The notes under the pieces are model-generated. The model worked only from the letters and a program-made list of their open reading frames with translations, searched no databases and was not told the origin of the DNA. Shown one piece after another: positions 13,036-26,075 of a stretch of 64,000 nucleotides of DNA. Origin of the DNA: Poecilobothrus nobilitatus (lineage: Eukaryota > Arthropoda > Insecta > Diptera > Dolichopodidae); NCBI GenBank assembly GCA_947095535.1, contig OX352772.1, positions 275,414,336 to 275,478,335 on the forward strand. Reading direction: 5' to 3'. Each line of letters begins with the position of its first letter. Within the stretch, counting starts at the first letter, position 1. Position numbers and translations under genes: made by a program.

Positions 13036-15927
13036 AATTAATATATTATTCAATTAATAATTAATAATTATATATTATTTATATATTTATATATTAGAAT
13101 TAATATATAAACACTCATAACAGACGATATATTTTAGTTGTAGAGATTTTTTAATTTGTTTTAAAATTCAACTGAATAAAACATTAGAAAAGAAAAAAAG
13201 GAAAGTTTTAAGAATTAGATATTCTGGTTCATATAGTTGTCTATTCTAATAAACACTTGTAGAAGTCAAATAATTAAATGGAAACATTTCTTAATTTTTT
13301 ATTTTTTATTTTCTAAAAATTAGCAATCACTAACTAGAAAAAAACTTTTAGAAAACAAATACCGGAGGATAATCTACCAATAGAAAGACGGATAATAAAC
13401 TACATTAAATGGCTTCAAAAACTTTTAATTTGATAAAAACATAATCATTTGATTATAATTTTTTCTTTTGATTTAGCAAAATTCATCAATTTGGGGGTTA
13501 ATAAATAATCCAGTGGTTTTAAGAAGAATTGAAGAAATATTTCAAAACTACAAACCACTTTTTTTTTTCCCTAAAAACTTCTCAAAAATTGTATTACTTA
13601 TTTGTATTCGTTAATATATATATACTTTTTAATCTTTTTGAATATTATATTAATATTTTTATATGTAGCATATACAAAAACTAAAATATACATTTTCATT
13701 TATGAAACATCCATCCCTTAAAAAGAATTTTGAATTAACTCTAAGTAATTCAATTTAAAAATTTCTTATTCCACTTTCTTTTTTTTTTGAGTAAAACTTA
13801 TTCGTAAAAACTTAACTTCTCTGGGAACCAAAATTCGAATTTTTTTTATTTGTGTAACATAATATGTACGATATACCTAAACGTATACTTTTATATAAAT
13901 AAACTTATACATTCACTATATCTTTGATGAAGTAACATGAATCGATTTATAAAATATATATTGGAACCTCAGGTGAAATTTAAACAGTTTGGAAACATGC
14001 AGTTTTTTTTGTAATATTTTCTTTTTATGATATTTCATTTTATAAAATTTTTTTTTATTAAAATCGTGCTACTTTACAATAAAAAAGTACATCATTTTAT
14101 ATGGGGACTTATTTTTGTTTTCCTTATATTTTCAGTGTTTATGGGGAATATTCTTTTTTAGTTTATCCCAGTTTTTTACGAAATAATTTTTTTTAAATGT
14201 ACACATAAAGGTTAAGGGTTTTTAATTTTTTATTGACTATGTTTTATTGGCAGTCATAAAATATAATAATATATATACATTACATTTGTACAAAAATAAA
14301 AAATTTTTTATTTTTTTTTTACCTATGATGAGTATGCTTTCAGAATTAATTGTAAACATATTGTCTTCGTCTATATATACCCATTATGTTATATTTTCAA
14401 TGGATGCGCTACGAAATTTAATGATTTCCAAAATCTAACATCATGCGGGGATGATAAAAAATTCCTGAAATTGCCGAAATGTGAATATTTGTTTATTGTG
14501 AAAATAAATTTAAAATCATTCAAATTAAGTAATTTGATAAAGCTAATAAATTAAGAAATAAAAACTGAACTCTACTGCAACTCTAATTGCGGTAAGAACC
14601 AAAATTTACTTTTTTTTCATTCTGAATTTAAAGGGAAACAAAAGAATATTATGTGTTTATTATGTTAGAGTATCAAATTTTTTTGAGGAATGGAAGTATC
14701 CCAAATTATAAAAATATAAAGTGTCTGTACTTAAATAAAAAAAAGTTAAACCCCTTCTATTTAACACCTGTAAAATTTTATTTTTTATTTTTTAAGTATA
14801 TAACTGAATTATATGCACCTAGTTCATTCAAATTTCCATGTGTAAATAATATCCATGTTCTGTTAGTATGTATATATTAATAATATGTAGTTCAACATTA
14901 AAAGGTAAATAAACCTGTAGAATTAAAAAGTACGTGAATCAGGAACATTGAAAACAAAAAATCAAAAAGGGGTTTTATATATATGTATAATCTATATAAA
15001 GTAAAAAGTGTAGTATGTATGTGTACCATATACTTACTACATATATTAAAACATTTTTGAAGTCATGCAAAGATCATAAAATGATGGGAGCAGTTCAGGA
15101 AGATGAAGAGTTTTTTTTTTTTTATATATACATATATGTATATGTATATAAATTTGACACTATTACTCTACTTTAAAAAAAAAAAAATATTTCCCCCTAG
15201 GTTTATTGTTTTTTTTTTTGGGACTTATAATGTGCATTTTATATGTGTAAATGTAGATTTGTTTGTGACAGAAATAATTAGAGAGTTCAATGTTGCTTTT
15301 AAAAATCTTTTCGAAGTGAATTTAAATTTGTTAGTTTTTGTTTGTATACTAATTTTATTTATATATCAATCATATTATAAAATTTTAAAATTTTTCGCTT
15401 ATAACTAATATTATAATATTGTGAGTTAAATTTTACAACAACAAATTTTTATATTGATGGTAAATATTTGAAGAAAACTTCAAAAATTTTATATTGAAGC
15501 TTTTCTTTATGTTCTACTACTTGTTATGGTAGTAACTTTTTAAACAAGTATGTTTCGACAGTAAATTTAATAACTTTTCACAGAATTACTAGATATGACA
15601 AATAATATACTATTTCTCCAAAATGAGAATTGAATATCATAAAATGTAAAAATAATAACAAAATACTCTAAATAACCTCATTAGTCATTTATTACAAACA
15701 TTTCCATTTTTACCATATCCGTATTTATCTTTCTTCTTATAAAAATACATGTACATTTATATAGTTATTTTGTTACATGAAAATTGATAATGGGAGCTTA
15801 AATCTTGCATTTAATTGTCAAAAAGACGTAAGTGCATTGTTAGTGCATTTTAATTGTCAAAAAGATATAAAATCAAAATGATTATATAAGTTTACTCGTT
15901 CTTCACCTTTACCACAGACTAGTTTTT
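13036..15927. other. intronic AT-rich DNA, nothing recognised
   Basis: AT-rich with scattered poly-T tracts and a TATATGTATATG-rich patch near 15120. Several plus-strand open frames here are rich in Phe, Ile, Tyr and Lys only, as expected by chance. Confidence 0.5.
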
Positions 15928-16135
15928 CAGACAATCAATTTCATATAAGAATTTTAAGTTTTTTTTTGGAGCCAGAATAAGCATTTTAGAATAGTTTAGA
16001 ATATTTAAAGACATTATGAAACTGAAATTTCTATTTTTTCAATTTAAATATTCTAAACTATTGTAAAATGCTTAGTCTGCTTCCAAAAATGCTTAGGCTG
16101 GCTTCAAAAAATTTTTATATGAAACTGATCGTCTG
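15928..16135. mobile_element. 208-bp foldback MITE (full-length hairpin)
   Basis: The whole segment is one long imperfect inverted repeat. The left end reads CAGACAATCAATTTCATATA, and the reverse complement of the right end reads CAGACGATCAGTTTCATATA. Inner arms also pair: AGCATTTTAGAATAGTTTAG with CTAAACTATTGTAAAATGCT, and GGAGCCAG with CTGGCTTC. A short piece with AAATGCTTAG is duplicated on the right arm. No coding capacity. A structured transcript is possible because it lies in an intron, but this is inference. Confidence 0.8.
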
Positions 16136-17806
16136 TATAGAATTATTTAATTATACATAAATCCAATGTCACGTACAACAAGATAGATTAATTAAAATTA
16201 AATTTAAAATAAGTCTTCATAATATACTTACCTTATTTTATATTTCAAGTAAAACTTCAATGATCTCTCTCCTATATATGATGTAATTTTTCAATATTTT
16301 ATAAATATACAACTGTAGTGGAATGAAACAGCGGCCAAATCGCAACAACAAAACAAAAAAATGTTTTTAAATATTATACACCCTATATTAATTACATTTT
16401 TTTCTTATCTTTCTTAAATTAATTGTTAAAAAAAAAAATTATTTTAATTGTTTTTTATCTCGCGCTAATTTGTTTTTTTTTTCTTTTCTTTAGGCTTATT
16501 ATTTTCGATATATTTTGTTTATTTTTGTTTCAACACACAATTGTGATGAGTAGTATTTTAATGCACATTATCCTTAATACAAACGAAATATATGAGATAA
16601 CCAAAATTCCTTTGAAATTATAAATTTAAAGAGTAGGTATGCTTTCGAATTAACGAACGAATTTTTATTGAATTTATTTTGAATTTGTGACAAATTTAAT
16701 ATACAAAATTTTAGATCTTCAAATTCAGGGATAGAATAATTTAATTAAAATGTGATAAAACAAAAATATTTTTGTTTATTTTGTTTTCTAAATATGTTAT
16801 TATAAATACTTTATACAAACGAATTTTGTATTATCATATTTTTAATTTTGTATTATCATATTGTTTATATTTATATAAAATTGGAACTTTTTATATTAAC
16901 TTTGAGCGAACATTGTTAAATGAATATGTAATTATACTCTGTTACAACTTATAATAGGTACATATTCTATACAATAATATTTTTCATTTTTAGGGATTTA
17001 GAAAAATAACTATACTACGTATACATACATACTTTTTCATTTTTTTTATAATCATCCATAAATAGATTGGCAGTATCAATATACTTTATATAATCATCCA
17101 TAATAATGTCCCAGGAAATCTAAAATTTAAGTTTTGTTAAAATTAAAAATATTTGGATCCTTCATAACTAAATTCTTCTTTTAGTAAAATTTCAGCTAAA
17201 ATAAATAAAAAGACTTTCCTTTATTCATTATTGTAAATTAATTTAACTAATTTTGATAACAACCTTGAAATAATTCTGAAATTATTACATCCCTTAGGCT
17301 TTTTTTAAAAACTATCCTTCAAAAAAAAAATTTAAAAGAAACAAATAAATTTTTCGTCTCTGAAATACTCTCATACATCCAATTATTGTGTTTTTCCTTA
17401 CCTATAAAATAAAATTTTTAAATATATGTACATATGTTAAGTATATATTATATTCAATAAATTTCAAAAGAAAGTTAATTAAAATTACTTCTTAAATTAA
17501 AATCAAACCAGATCCATCATTTGCCAATAAAAATCATGTACATATATTAATACATTATATTAATTTTCAAATATCTATAAGTATTAATTTAAGTATTTTA
17601 AAAAAGATAATAAAAAACAATCTCTTCTGGTAATCCAAATGATGATGATCCCCAAATACAAAATTATATTTTAAAAAACTTTTTATTTTATGACTACTTT
17701 TACGTATTATAAAAATATTCTTTGCGTTTTTTTCTATTATCAATACATCAGAATTGCATTTCTGACATTATTCAATTTTTTTAAAAATTATTTATTTTAT
17801 TTTTAG
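16136..17806. other. intronic AT-rich DNA up to the roadkill acceptor
   Basis: AT-rich and featureless until the splice acceptor. The last 40 bases are T-rich (TTTATTTTATTTTTAG), a normal polypyrimidine tract for an insect intron. Confidence 0.6.
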
Positions 17807-17960
17807 ATTGCCGGTAGTTAACGAATGTCCGGCAGGTCAAACTGCTAGAGTAACATCCAACCTGCATTCATCAACAAGTACAATGGCGGTTAGTCGTGTA
17901 CCGTCACCGCCATTAACAGAAGTAAATACACCAGTAGCAGAGAATTGGTGTTATACACAG
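17807..17960 (+). CDS. rdx: roadkill (SPOP orthologue) N-terminal coding exon
   Basis: This is an internal exon bounded by a TTTTTAG acceptor (17800-17806) and a CAG|GTGAGT donor at 17961. After one base that completes a split codon it encodes 51 residues: LPVVNECPAGQTARVTSNLH, then SSTSTMAVSRVPSPP, then LTEVNTPVAENWCYTQ. The last part is the conserved leader of Roadkill/SPOP that precedes the MATH domain. The family continues with K-V-V-K-F-S-Y-M-W, which is not in the window. The protein is the substrate adaptor of a Cullin-3 ubiquitin ligase: MATH binds substrates such as Ci/Gli, BTB binds Cul3, mainly in the nucleus. Short isoforms would start at the ATG at 17883; the open frame upstream continues through the acceptor, so a longer isoform reading in from an earlier exon is expected. 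Composition is much GC-richer than its surroundings, as for a real exon. Confidence 0.95.
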
Positions 17961-19827
17961 GTGAGTTCCAATATGATTTTTTAATTTATATTATTATGCT
18001 TATAACAGTAATAAAAAAGAATTAATAAAAAATTAAGCAAAAAAGAAAAATAAAAAATAAATTAAATATACGAGATTAGTAAAAAAGATTGAAAATATAA
18101 AATGCAAGAATAAAAAAAAATGTTTTTTATTCTCAATTACTTTGACCTTATTATGTCAATTTAGTTTAAAATTGAATTTTGTATAAAAAAAAGACGTTAA
18201 AAAATCCCAAGAATAAAAAACAAAATCAAGAAACGTTTTATTTGTATTATTATTATTTAGGGAGCGCGATGAAATGGAATTGTATATTGTATTATAATAT
18301 AGAAAGGGTATTAATTTAAATTTTATTTTATAAATAATTGTTTAAAAGTTTTTTTTTTTATAGAATAACATTTTTTAACAATTAAATTAGAAATAACTAA
18401 GTAGCTATAATTTTTTAAAAATGAGAGAAAAAATTATAAAAATAATAAAGAAAAACTTCAGGATTTATTTGAGTTCTTTGAGATATTCGAAAAATTGCAA
18501 TTCTATATAGCAAAACTTTTAATCAATCTTCAATCTTAGAAAAACTTTTTGCATTTAGAAAAAAAATAAAATTAAATACATATTAAAATAACATAAACTT
18601 GCTAATAGTAATAAGCAATTATAATTATTGAGTGTCCTTCTACAAATTGTTGATAACAGGAAATAGTATAGTGTAGACGAAAACAAGAGTGCACTGCACA
18701 TCTTTAACAATTTGTAAAATATTAATGTTTATAAATACTGTTTATAAATATGCTGTAATGTAATTATATTAGTAGATGTATAAAGTCTTATATTTAGGCT
18801 TCAGTTATATAGTAATCATTGAAATTTTTATATTTTACATTTTTTTGCAGACATATAAAATTAAACAAAATCATTGATTTAATGATTAAACATTTTCTAA
18901 AATAATAAAATCAGATATTCATTTTTAAATTTTAATTTTAATATTTCTTTAAAAATCAATTTTGTCATTTTCCGGATTGGTAATTATTTTTCGGAACAGT
19001 TGATGAGAAATTTTGATGAGAAAGTTAGATGGCAATTTAATAAAACTAAAAGAAAAAATTTTAAAATTTTATTTAAGTCCCCATATCTTGAAAACTAGAT
19101 AAGCCTCAACTTAGACCGTTTTACAAAAAATTACCTACTCATAAAGGTCTATGCAGCAGTACATAGCAGTGTAGTTAATTAGGAAATACGCTGGTTAATT
19201 TAAAAAAATTAGTATTAAAATCTTGATTTTAAAAATTAAATTAATTAAATTAAAATCTTGATTTTTTTTTATGTTAACAAAAATTAGTTAAAGTAAAGCA
19301 TGGCAACACTCATTTTAAAATGATTATTTTTCTTCCCAAATATAAGTACATTATCATAAGAATGAAATCAAATTATTTTGTTGTTTTATCAATTATTTTA
19401 AGGCAAATGATTCTGAAATCAGTCAATCTACATATATCATTAATTTTGTTTACCTGCATTGGATTCAAAAAATTCATGTGAAATTAAAAAAAATATATAT
19501 GTATATAAAAATCAACATTTTCATCCACTTAACGATTTCATTTTTTGTTTTTTTTTTCTAATAAATTGAATAGCATTTTTCGATGATAAGGGAATTTTTA
19601 CGAAAGAATTCAATAAATCATTAACTTAATGTTTTTTATGTCAACTTTTTTTATATACCTAACTTCTGAAAAAAAAAAAATCATTTTCTATATATGAATA
19701 TTATGAAAACCTTGAAATCTTAAATTTTGACAAATGATTTAAATAGGCTGACAGGTATTCGACATATTTTGTATCTTTGTTTTTTTTCTAATAATCAAAC
19801 TTTTAATTTCATTTAATGCATCTTCAG

Positions 19828-19908
19828 GTAAATGTTATGCATTCTATGTATACTATACAAGTAAATACTATGTATATTATACAAGTAAATACTATGTATA
19901 CTATACAA
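19828..19908. repeat. 24-bp tandem repeat
   Basis: Two adjacent 24-base units at 19861-19884 and 19885-19908 (GTAAATACTATGTATATTAT then ACAA, with one T/C change) follow a longer related unit at 19828-19860, and a degraded unit follows. The plus frame reads as an 8-residue repeat (VNTMYTIQ), but this only reflects the 24-base period and is not evidence of a gene. Confidence 0.85.
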
Positions 19909-20552
19909 GTTAAATGTTATGCATACTATTCATTTACAAATATAATTTACAAAGTTATGCATATGAATAAAAAACAAACTAATACAGAGTCATCTAATAG
20001 AGAATAAAAACAGAAACAAAACAATGAAATCAAAGGTCTTAACACTTTCTATCAAAAACAAAAATGGGTATTTTTGAATTAATTGAATAAAAATGATCAG
20101 ATTTTTTCAATCATTCTCTTGATATTTTATCTATATATATGTATTTTTAAAAATTGGATATATGAAACGAATGTGTGTATATATAATATTAACAAATAAT
20201 GATGATTTATATTTTGTTCATTATTATTATATTACTTTACTTGATTGTCTTGTTCTTATTTTAAGATTATCTTTATTTTTAGATTTTTTGTTTTTTATCA
20301 TTATTTATATAAATGATCCTAAAAATGATTTCGTATAAGAGATTTTTTAATACCATTTAATATTTCAATATGTATGTATCTAATAGGTAAAAAGAAATAA
20401 CTTTTAAAAATTTCAAATTATTTTAGAATCTTTAATTATTGGTAATAAAACTTTACACAATTTTACTATACAACTAGAATATTAGTTATTCGTATATGGT
20501 ATAAATGGTAGAAATAAGAAATAAAAAAAAGTAAATTTATTATAGTATTACT

Positions 20553-20566
20553 TGGCCGGCCGGCCA
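20553..20566. repeat. 14-bp GC-only palindrome
   Basis: TGGCCGGCCGGCCA is a perfect palindrome in a surrounding region of nearly pure A/T. Its role is unknown. Confidence 0.7.
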
Positions 20567-22012
20567 TATACACATTAAAAATATTTTCAGATTCGTTTTT
20601 TGAAATTGTCTTTCAAAATATATTTTGACTTAGATATTAAATTTTTATTAACTTTATGGCAATAAAAAATTTAATCCAATTTTGTTAATTCCAAATTGCT
20701 TTTTTTTTTTTTTGTTAAAATTTCCATTGACATTTAGGTACTTACGTATATAGCAAAAATAAATTAAAATAATATTAGATTTTAGTACAAAATCACATTA
20801 AATAAAAGAATAAATAAAATAATTTATGAAATAATAAAATAAGGATATCGTTAAAATTAATTTAATATAAGTTTTTTTTTAGTGATACTTTCCGTCTCTT
20901 GATATCAGACTATATATGTTACGTATTTTTTTTTGTATAATAAATACATTGTATCTTGAACTTTTATACCAGTTTTGAGGTTAGGCTATAAGATAAGAAT
21001 AAAATGTATGCATTGAAAATTTAAAAAAAAAGGAAAATTTAATAATAAAGATTAAGTATAATTCAAAAACTGTGTAAATAAACTAAACCTTAATTTGTAA
21101 ATTTATATAAATCCTTAATTTAAAAAATATAAGAATATCTCAATATATTTTTTAGTTTTGAATTTAAATTTTATTACAGCAAAGAGAAACCATTCTTTAG
21201 ATTCAATATTGTGTAATTTATTCAATATATACTCGATTGATACTTTTTATTCTCAATTAATTCTTCTAATATGAGAAAATATATACATATGTATATGTAA
21301 AATAAGAAGACTAGTTTAGTGGTTTGGGTTTCTAAAGTCAGAGAAAGATGAAATTAAAAAAGAAAAATAAATATGTAGAGGTTTTCTGATATTAAACATC
21401 ATTATAAAAAAAACATCGAACCTCAGCCAAAAAAATACAAATATCATCACTGTTTTTTTTTATCAGTCCTTCTTCTATAAATTATTAAAAATTATTAAAT
21501 TATTTATTAAAAATTCAAAATTAGCAAAAAAAAAAAAATTCTGCAATATATAATACAAAAAATCGCGATTTATTGAAATTCCAAAAAAGAAAAAAACTAT
21601 ACAAAAAAAAATTAAACTTGACTGTTAATGTCAATATATTTCAAGGTCTTCTTTGGTTATAATCGCAGTTAAATACTGTCTGATTCTTTTTTTTTTTTTA
21701 TTTAATTTTTTTTCTCTTATATTATTTAATCATTTAATTTTGTGTTTCGGTCCGGATAATAGGGGGTTGATAAAGAAGAACAAAGAAAAACCAATTTTAT
21801 TCAGTTGACTGATACTCTCTGTGTATTAAAATTCTTTTTACATGTACTTAGGTATATTGTAAGAAAAAAAACAATGGTGTCTCTATTAATATATACTTAG
21901 TACATAATATAGTACATAATATTTAATAATAATAATAATTATAATTAATAATTATTTATTATATAACGGCACATTCATCTATAAATTACACATTTACACA
22001 TATACAAATCGA

Positions 22013-22089
22013 AATTTATATATTCGATTTATATATGGATTTATATATTCGATTTATATATGGATTTATATATTCGATTTATATGTGGG
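22013..22089. repeat. 25-bp AT-rich tandem repeat
   Basis: About three units of a 25-base repeat alternate TATATTCGATTTA and TATATGGATTTA; the full units are 22026-22050 and 22051-22075. Confidence 0.85.
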
Positions 22090-23185
22090 TATTAAAATAA
22101 AAGAGAAAAAATTATCGAAAAAAAATTTTTTTTAGAAACCAAAAGTTTGTCAAATGTCAAAGCCCCAAAAAAGCATATTTAAACAACCTTTAAATGATTA
22201 ATAAAATGTCTATTATCTAGAAATGAAAGACTTAAGTACTAAAGGGCCCAATATACATATATATTTTAAATAAAGCTAATTTACACATCATATTTTTATT
22301 TTTGCGCAAAATTATGCACCATGAAAACTTGCACACATAATTTACACACCATGAAAACTTGCAAAGAACAATAATACTCAAGGTTAAAATAACAAAAAAA
22401 AAAAATAATAAAATTGTCGAAGGACATTTATTATATAGTTTTGAAGGATATTTTCAAATACAAATACAAATATCAAAGAAAAAAAAAGTTCAAATGAATT
22501 ATTATCATTCATTGAGTGTTTTTTTTTTTGTTCAAAATACGTATAGAAAACATGATTTTTTTTTTATTCTAAAATTTCAAGATTGTTTGATAATTGTATA
22601 AAAAAACAATGTTTAAAAAGTTAATTAATTTATAATTAAGGTTAATAACAAATGCAACCGCGACAAGGAAACTTTATTAAAATTTTCATTTTTATCATTA
22701 AAAATAAAAATTTATTGAATTTCATAATGTTTTTTTTAATAATATTTTTTATTAACCTATTCAGCACTCAGAACCTTGTTGCTTGCTTCAAATTATTATT
22801 CTTAATGTGTGTCAGTTTTAATAGTTTAACAATTCTTATATTAAAATTCACAATAAATTCTAGAATTAGATTTGTAAATTAAAGTAGTTATTTAAAAGTA
22901 AAAAATTTGAAACAATAATAAATAATTTTCATTTTATGGAAACTCTATAATTATTTTGAACCATTGAACCGTTCATATTTTAAATGGTTGAATATATTCT
23001 GAAAAACTATAGTTTTACTGTTTTTCTTTTTATCTGTAGAATTAAAAAGAAAATAACTTTGTATAATTAAAAAAAAAAAAATTTTTTTTCATCAATACCT
23101 TTGTTTAATTTATTTAATGGGTATGAAATATTTTCTTTTATATTTTTTTGTATTCTATAAAAATTTTCTTTTTTACTATTGTTAT

Positions 23186-24196
23186 CTTTCTTAATATATA
23201 AGGAAGAAATTCTGTTTGTTTGAACCGGATTCACGTAAAAACCACCAGTCCGATTGCAACCAAATTTTGCAGGAACATTCTACGAGCCCGAAAGGAGTGA
23301 TAGGCTATATTGGGTTTCGGATCATTAACCCATTGCGGCCTGAGAGCCTTTTAAAGCCTTTTGGTTTTTTCCTTGCCTAAACGGTTTGACCGATTAAGTT
23401 GAAAATTTACACAAATGTCCTTCTTAGCTTTAGGGGTGTACCGAAGAAATCGAGCTTCCAAAAAATTTTTGGAATTTTCAAATTTTTATAAAGTTCTGTT
23501 TTATTAATTTATTTAATGTAGGAAGTTTATTAAATTTTTTGTTGTCCTGCTTAAACGGTTTAATCAATTGATTTGAAAAACTCTTGCTCTTTAGCAGAAA
23601 AGCTCACTGAATTAATCTGGTTACGATCCATTAACCCGTTTCAGCACCAGGGCTCAATGAAAGTTTTTTTAATTTTGTTGTCGCACTTAAACGGTTTAAC
23701 CAATTCAGTTGAAAATTTATAAAAGTGTAGCTCTTTACCACAGAAGCTCACTAAGTTGATTTGGTTACAAGACTTTAACCCGTTTCAGCATAAGGCCTCA
23801 ATGAAGTTTTTCATTATTTTGTTGTCGTGCTTAAACGGTTTGGCCAATTGAAAATTTGCAAAAGTAATGCACAGAAGCTGATTCAATATTAATTCCTTTA
23901 ATATTAATATTCACTTCGCTCAATAGATTATTAATTCCTTTAAAGATGTTTTGTAAATTGTCTCTAATTCTTCGCTCTGTTGGTTCAATTTTCTAAAAAA
24001 AAAATTGAATGAAATGTACTTAAATGATATTAATTAAATGTAATAAAAATGAAAATATTAACTACCATCATCTGTAAATGCATAGTAATGAGTTAACTAT
24101 ACTAATTAAATTATATTAACGTAAAAACAAAAGTTAATAATTTTTATTTTATAAAGCCAACAAAATACTTGGGGCAACGCCAGGTATTGCTGCTAG
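23186..24196 (+). mobile_element. non-autonomous Helitron, apparently full length
   Basis: The 5' end reads TCTTTCTTAATATATAAGGA and then TTTGTTTG, the typical TC-start form of insect Helitrons, after a host A (23185). The 3' end shows a short GC hairpin core GGGGCAACGCCAGG (24171-24184), then about eight bases, then CTAG (24193-24196) followed by host T, as expected for insertion between A and T. There are no terminal inverted repeats or target duplication. The interior carries direct repeats of about 136-144 bases, marked by CTTAAACGGTTT at 23550, 23686 and 23830 and by CATTAACCCGTTTCAGCA. No Rep/helicase is encoded. It is related to 51204-52597. Confidence 0.85.
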
Positions 24197-24889
24197 TATT
24201 AGTAAATAATTTTCACATCAGATGTTAAAAAAAAGAAAATTTATCAAAGGAAAATTTTTGTAAAAGAAATTTTCTTTTAGTTTTATAAAAATGAACTAAC
24301 TACATATAGGTATTATATACTTTATTTTATATTTATTGTTTTTCTACGGTTCTTTATCATATTATAAGGTCCTTTTCAAAGTTATTTCATAAAAAAATTC
24401 TTTTGTATATCATCATATAGAATATACAAGTATTATAAATTAAATGTTTATTTAAAGGTTCTAATATATGCTCCAAATATAGTCAAAGCTATAAAAATTT
24501 TGTTTTTTTTTTATTTTACTTTTAATTGTACTTTTTTTAGTTTTTTTTTTTTTGAAAATATAATTTTAATTTTTTTATTTATTTATTTATTTATTTTTAT
24601 TAAATTTGTAATATAAATTTTGCAATTTAAAATTTGAATGACCCTTTTTCATTCGGATGTGGGCCAGTATTATATTAGTTTCATATTAATGATATATTTC
24701 TTAATCTAAGGATGGATTACTTCTTTACATTTTACTAAATTCATTTTTCTTCAGTTTACATGATCTTCCTTTTTTTGTCAACGTTTTGCCTGTTACTCTA
24801 TTCTATATTAGCTTTATATATCGTCCCGAATTCCAAATAAAGGTACATATTGGGGTATATGCAAAAGATACATATTGGGGGTGATATTT
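24197..24889. other. intronic AT-rich DNA, nothing recognised
   Basis: AT-rich, including an ATTTATTT repeat patch near 24575-24600. No element was seen. Confidence 0.5.
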
Positions 24890-26075
24890 TGTCGAAAATG
24901 TACTTATGGAGTGGCCAGTGTGGTTTCCAATCTTAATCTCGTTATTCTTATGTCGTTTTCGCGACTTTTCGTTTTGACTACTGTGATATTTTTTTTAATA
25001 GGAAATATATCCCTTAGTAACATTCCCGAATTTTTCCAATCTGATTGTTTCAAATTGTTATAATATGTTCTTATTTGGTTTTTCGCATTGATGAAAGTTT
25101 TTGGTATGTATGATATATGTGGGCTCTTAGCTGCCATCTTATGGCGTTTTTTTTTCTCTTGTATATTTTTGATTGCCCTGATAACTCCTAGATTGTTTGC
25201 GTAAATGTTGTTTGTCACATTATTCTTTCTTGCCATTTTTATTGCCTCATTTACTGCCACCAGCTCCGCTGCGAATATTGAGCAGTCAACCAGTATACCT
25301 AATTTGTGTATTTCGTCAAGGCTAACCTTTGCATACCTTACTCCGTTGTTTCCCATGGATGCATCTGTATACCATTCTTTATTAGCTGTGTGTCTTTCTA
25401 TTACACTTTTTTAAGCTTGGAAATATGCTTCTTTAGTTGTATCATTTTTTGGTAGATTTGCTATTTCATATATGATTACATTGTTCATATTATACCAGTA
25501 GGGATGTTTTTGTACTTTTTCAGTTTTGTGATTTAGGTTAATTTCGGTTAATTCAATTAAATTAATATTTGGTCTATTGCTGATAATTTGGAAGCTTGTA
25601 CTGATTCATAATAAACACCAAATACTAACTGGTATAGGGGATGGTTGGGTTGAGTGTACGCCTTGACCGCCATTGTACTTGCCAAGATATTTCTTCTTTC
25701 TATAATTGATGGGAAGCCAGTTTATGCTCCCAATGCTTCTATTTTTGATACTGAGAGGGTCCCTAGTGCGACACTCGCTGCCTGATTAATTAGGACTTGT
25801 AATCTTTTTAAGTTGTTTTTTGTTGTAAAACCAACCATCGTTAGAGCAGTGTCTAATTTCCCATATGTGATCGCCCTTACTATGTTAATTGCTACATTTA
25901 CTGGGGGCCCATAATTTTTCCTGCATATGTACTTCAGAAGAGAGATTGCTTTTCTTACTTGTGTTACAACCTGATTGATATGAGCTGAAAATTTTAATTT
26001 TTTTTGATATTGATACCCTTAAAATTTTTATTTTGTCTTGAAAGGTGATAGTCTGTAAGTTTATATGTTATAAAT
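24890..26075 (-). pseudogene. non-LTR retrotransposon C-terminal half with RNase H domain
   Basis: The minus strand, read from 26075 downward, gives the C-terminal part of a Jockey/R1-type element. It contains a decayed thumb segment with IKILRVSIS (near 26040), then FSAHINQVVTQVRKAISLL and KYICRKNYGPPVNVA, then QAASVALGTLSVSKIEALGA, a stop, and RRNILASTMAVKAYTQP. An RNase H domain follows: EWYTDASMGNNGV (the YTD/E metal-site start, near 25370), SIFAAELVAVNEAIK with the expected glutamate, and NNIYANNLGVIRAIKN, where the usual active-site SDS is replaced by ANN. The 150-residue open segment is 24904-25356. It ends ITRLRLETTLATP and, after a one-base shift, HKYIFDKISPP. Stops and frame breaks upstream make it inactive. 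Confidence 0.85.

Larger units (their letters stand above)
17961..23185. other. intronic AT-rich DNA with small tandem repeats only
   Basis: Apart from the short tandem repeats at 19828 and 22013 and the GC palindrome at 20553, this stretch is simple AT-rich sequence with no recognised gene or element. Confidence 0.55.

Noticed and set aside
15103..15408. 101-codon plus-strand frame
   Set aside because: It starts in poly-T and TATATG repeats, consists mainly of Phe, Leu, Tyr and Ile, and has no similarity to known domains.
25205..25414. Plus-strand open frame with hydrophobic residues
   Set aside because: It is an antisense shadow of the RNase H domain on the minus strand.
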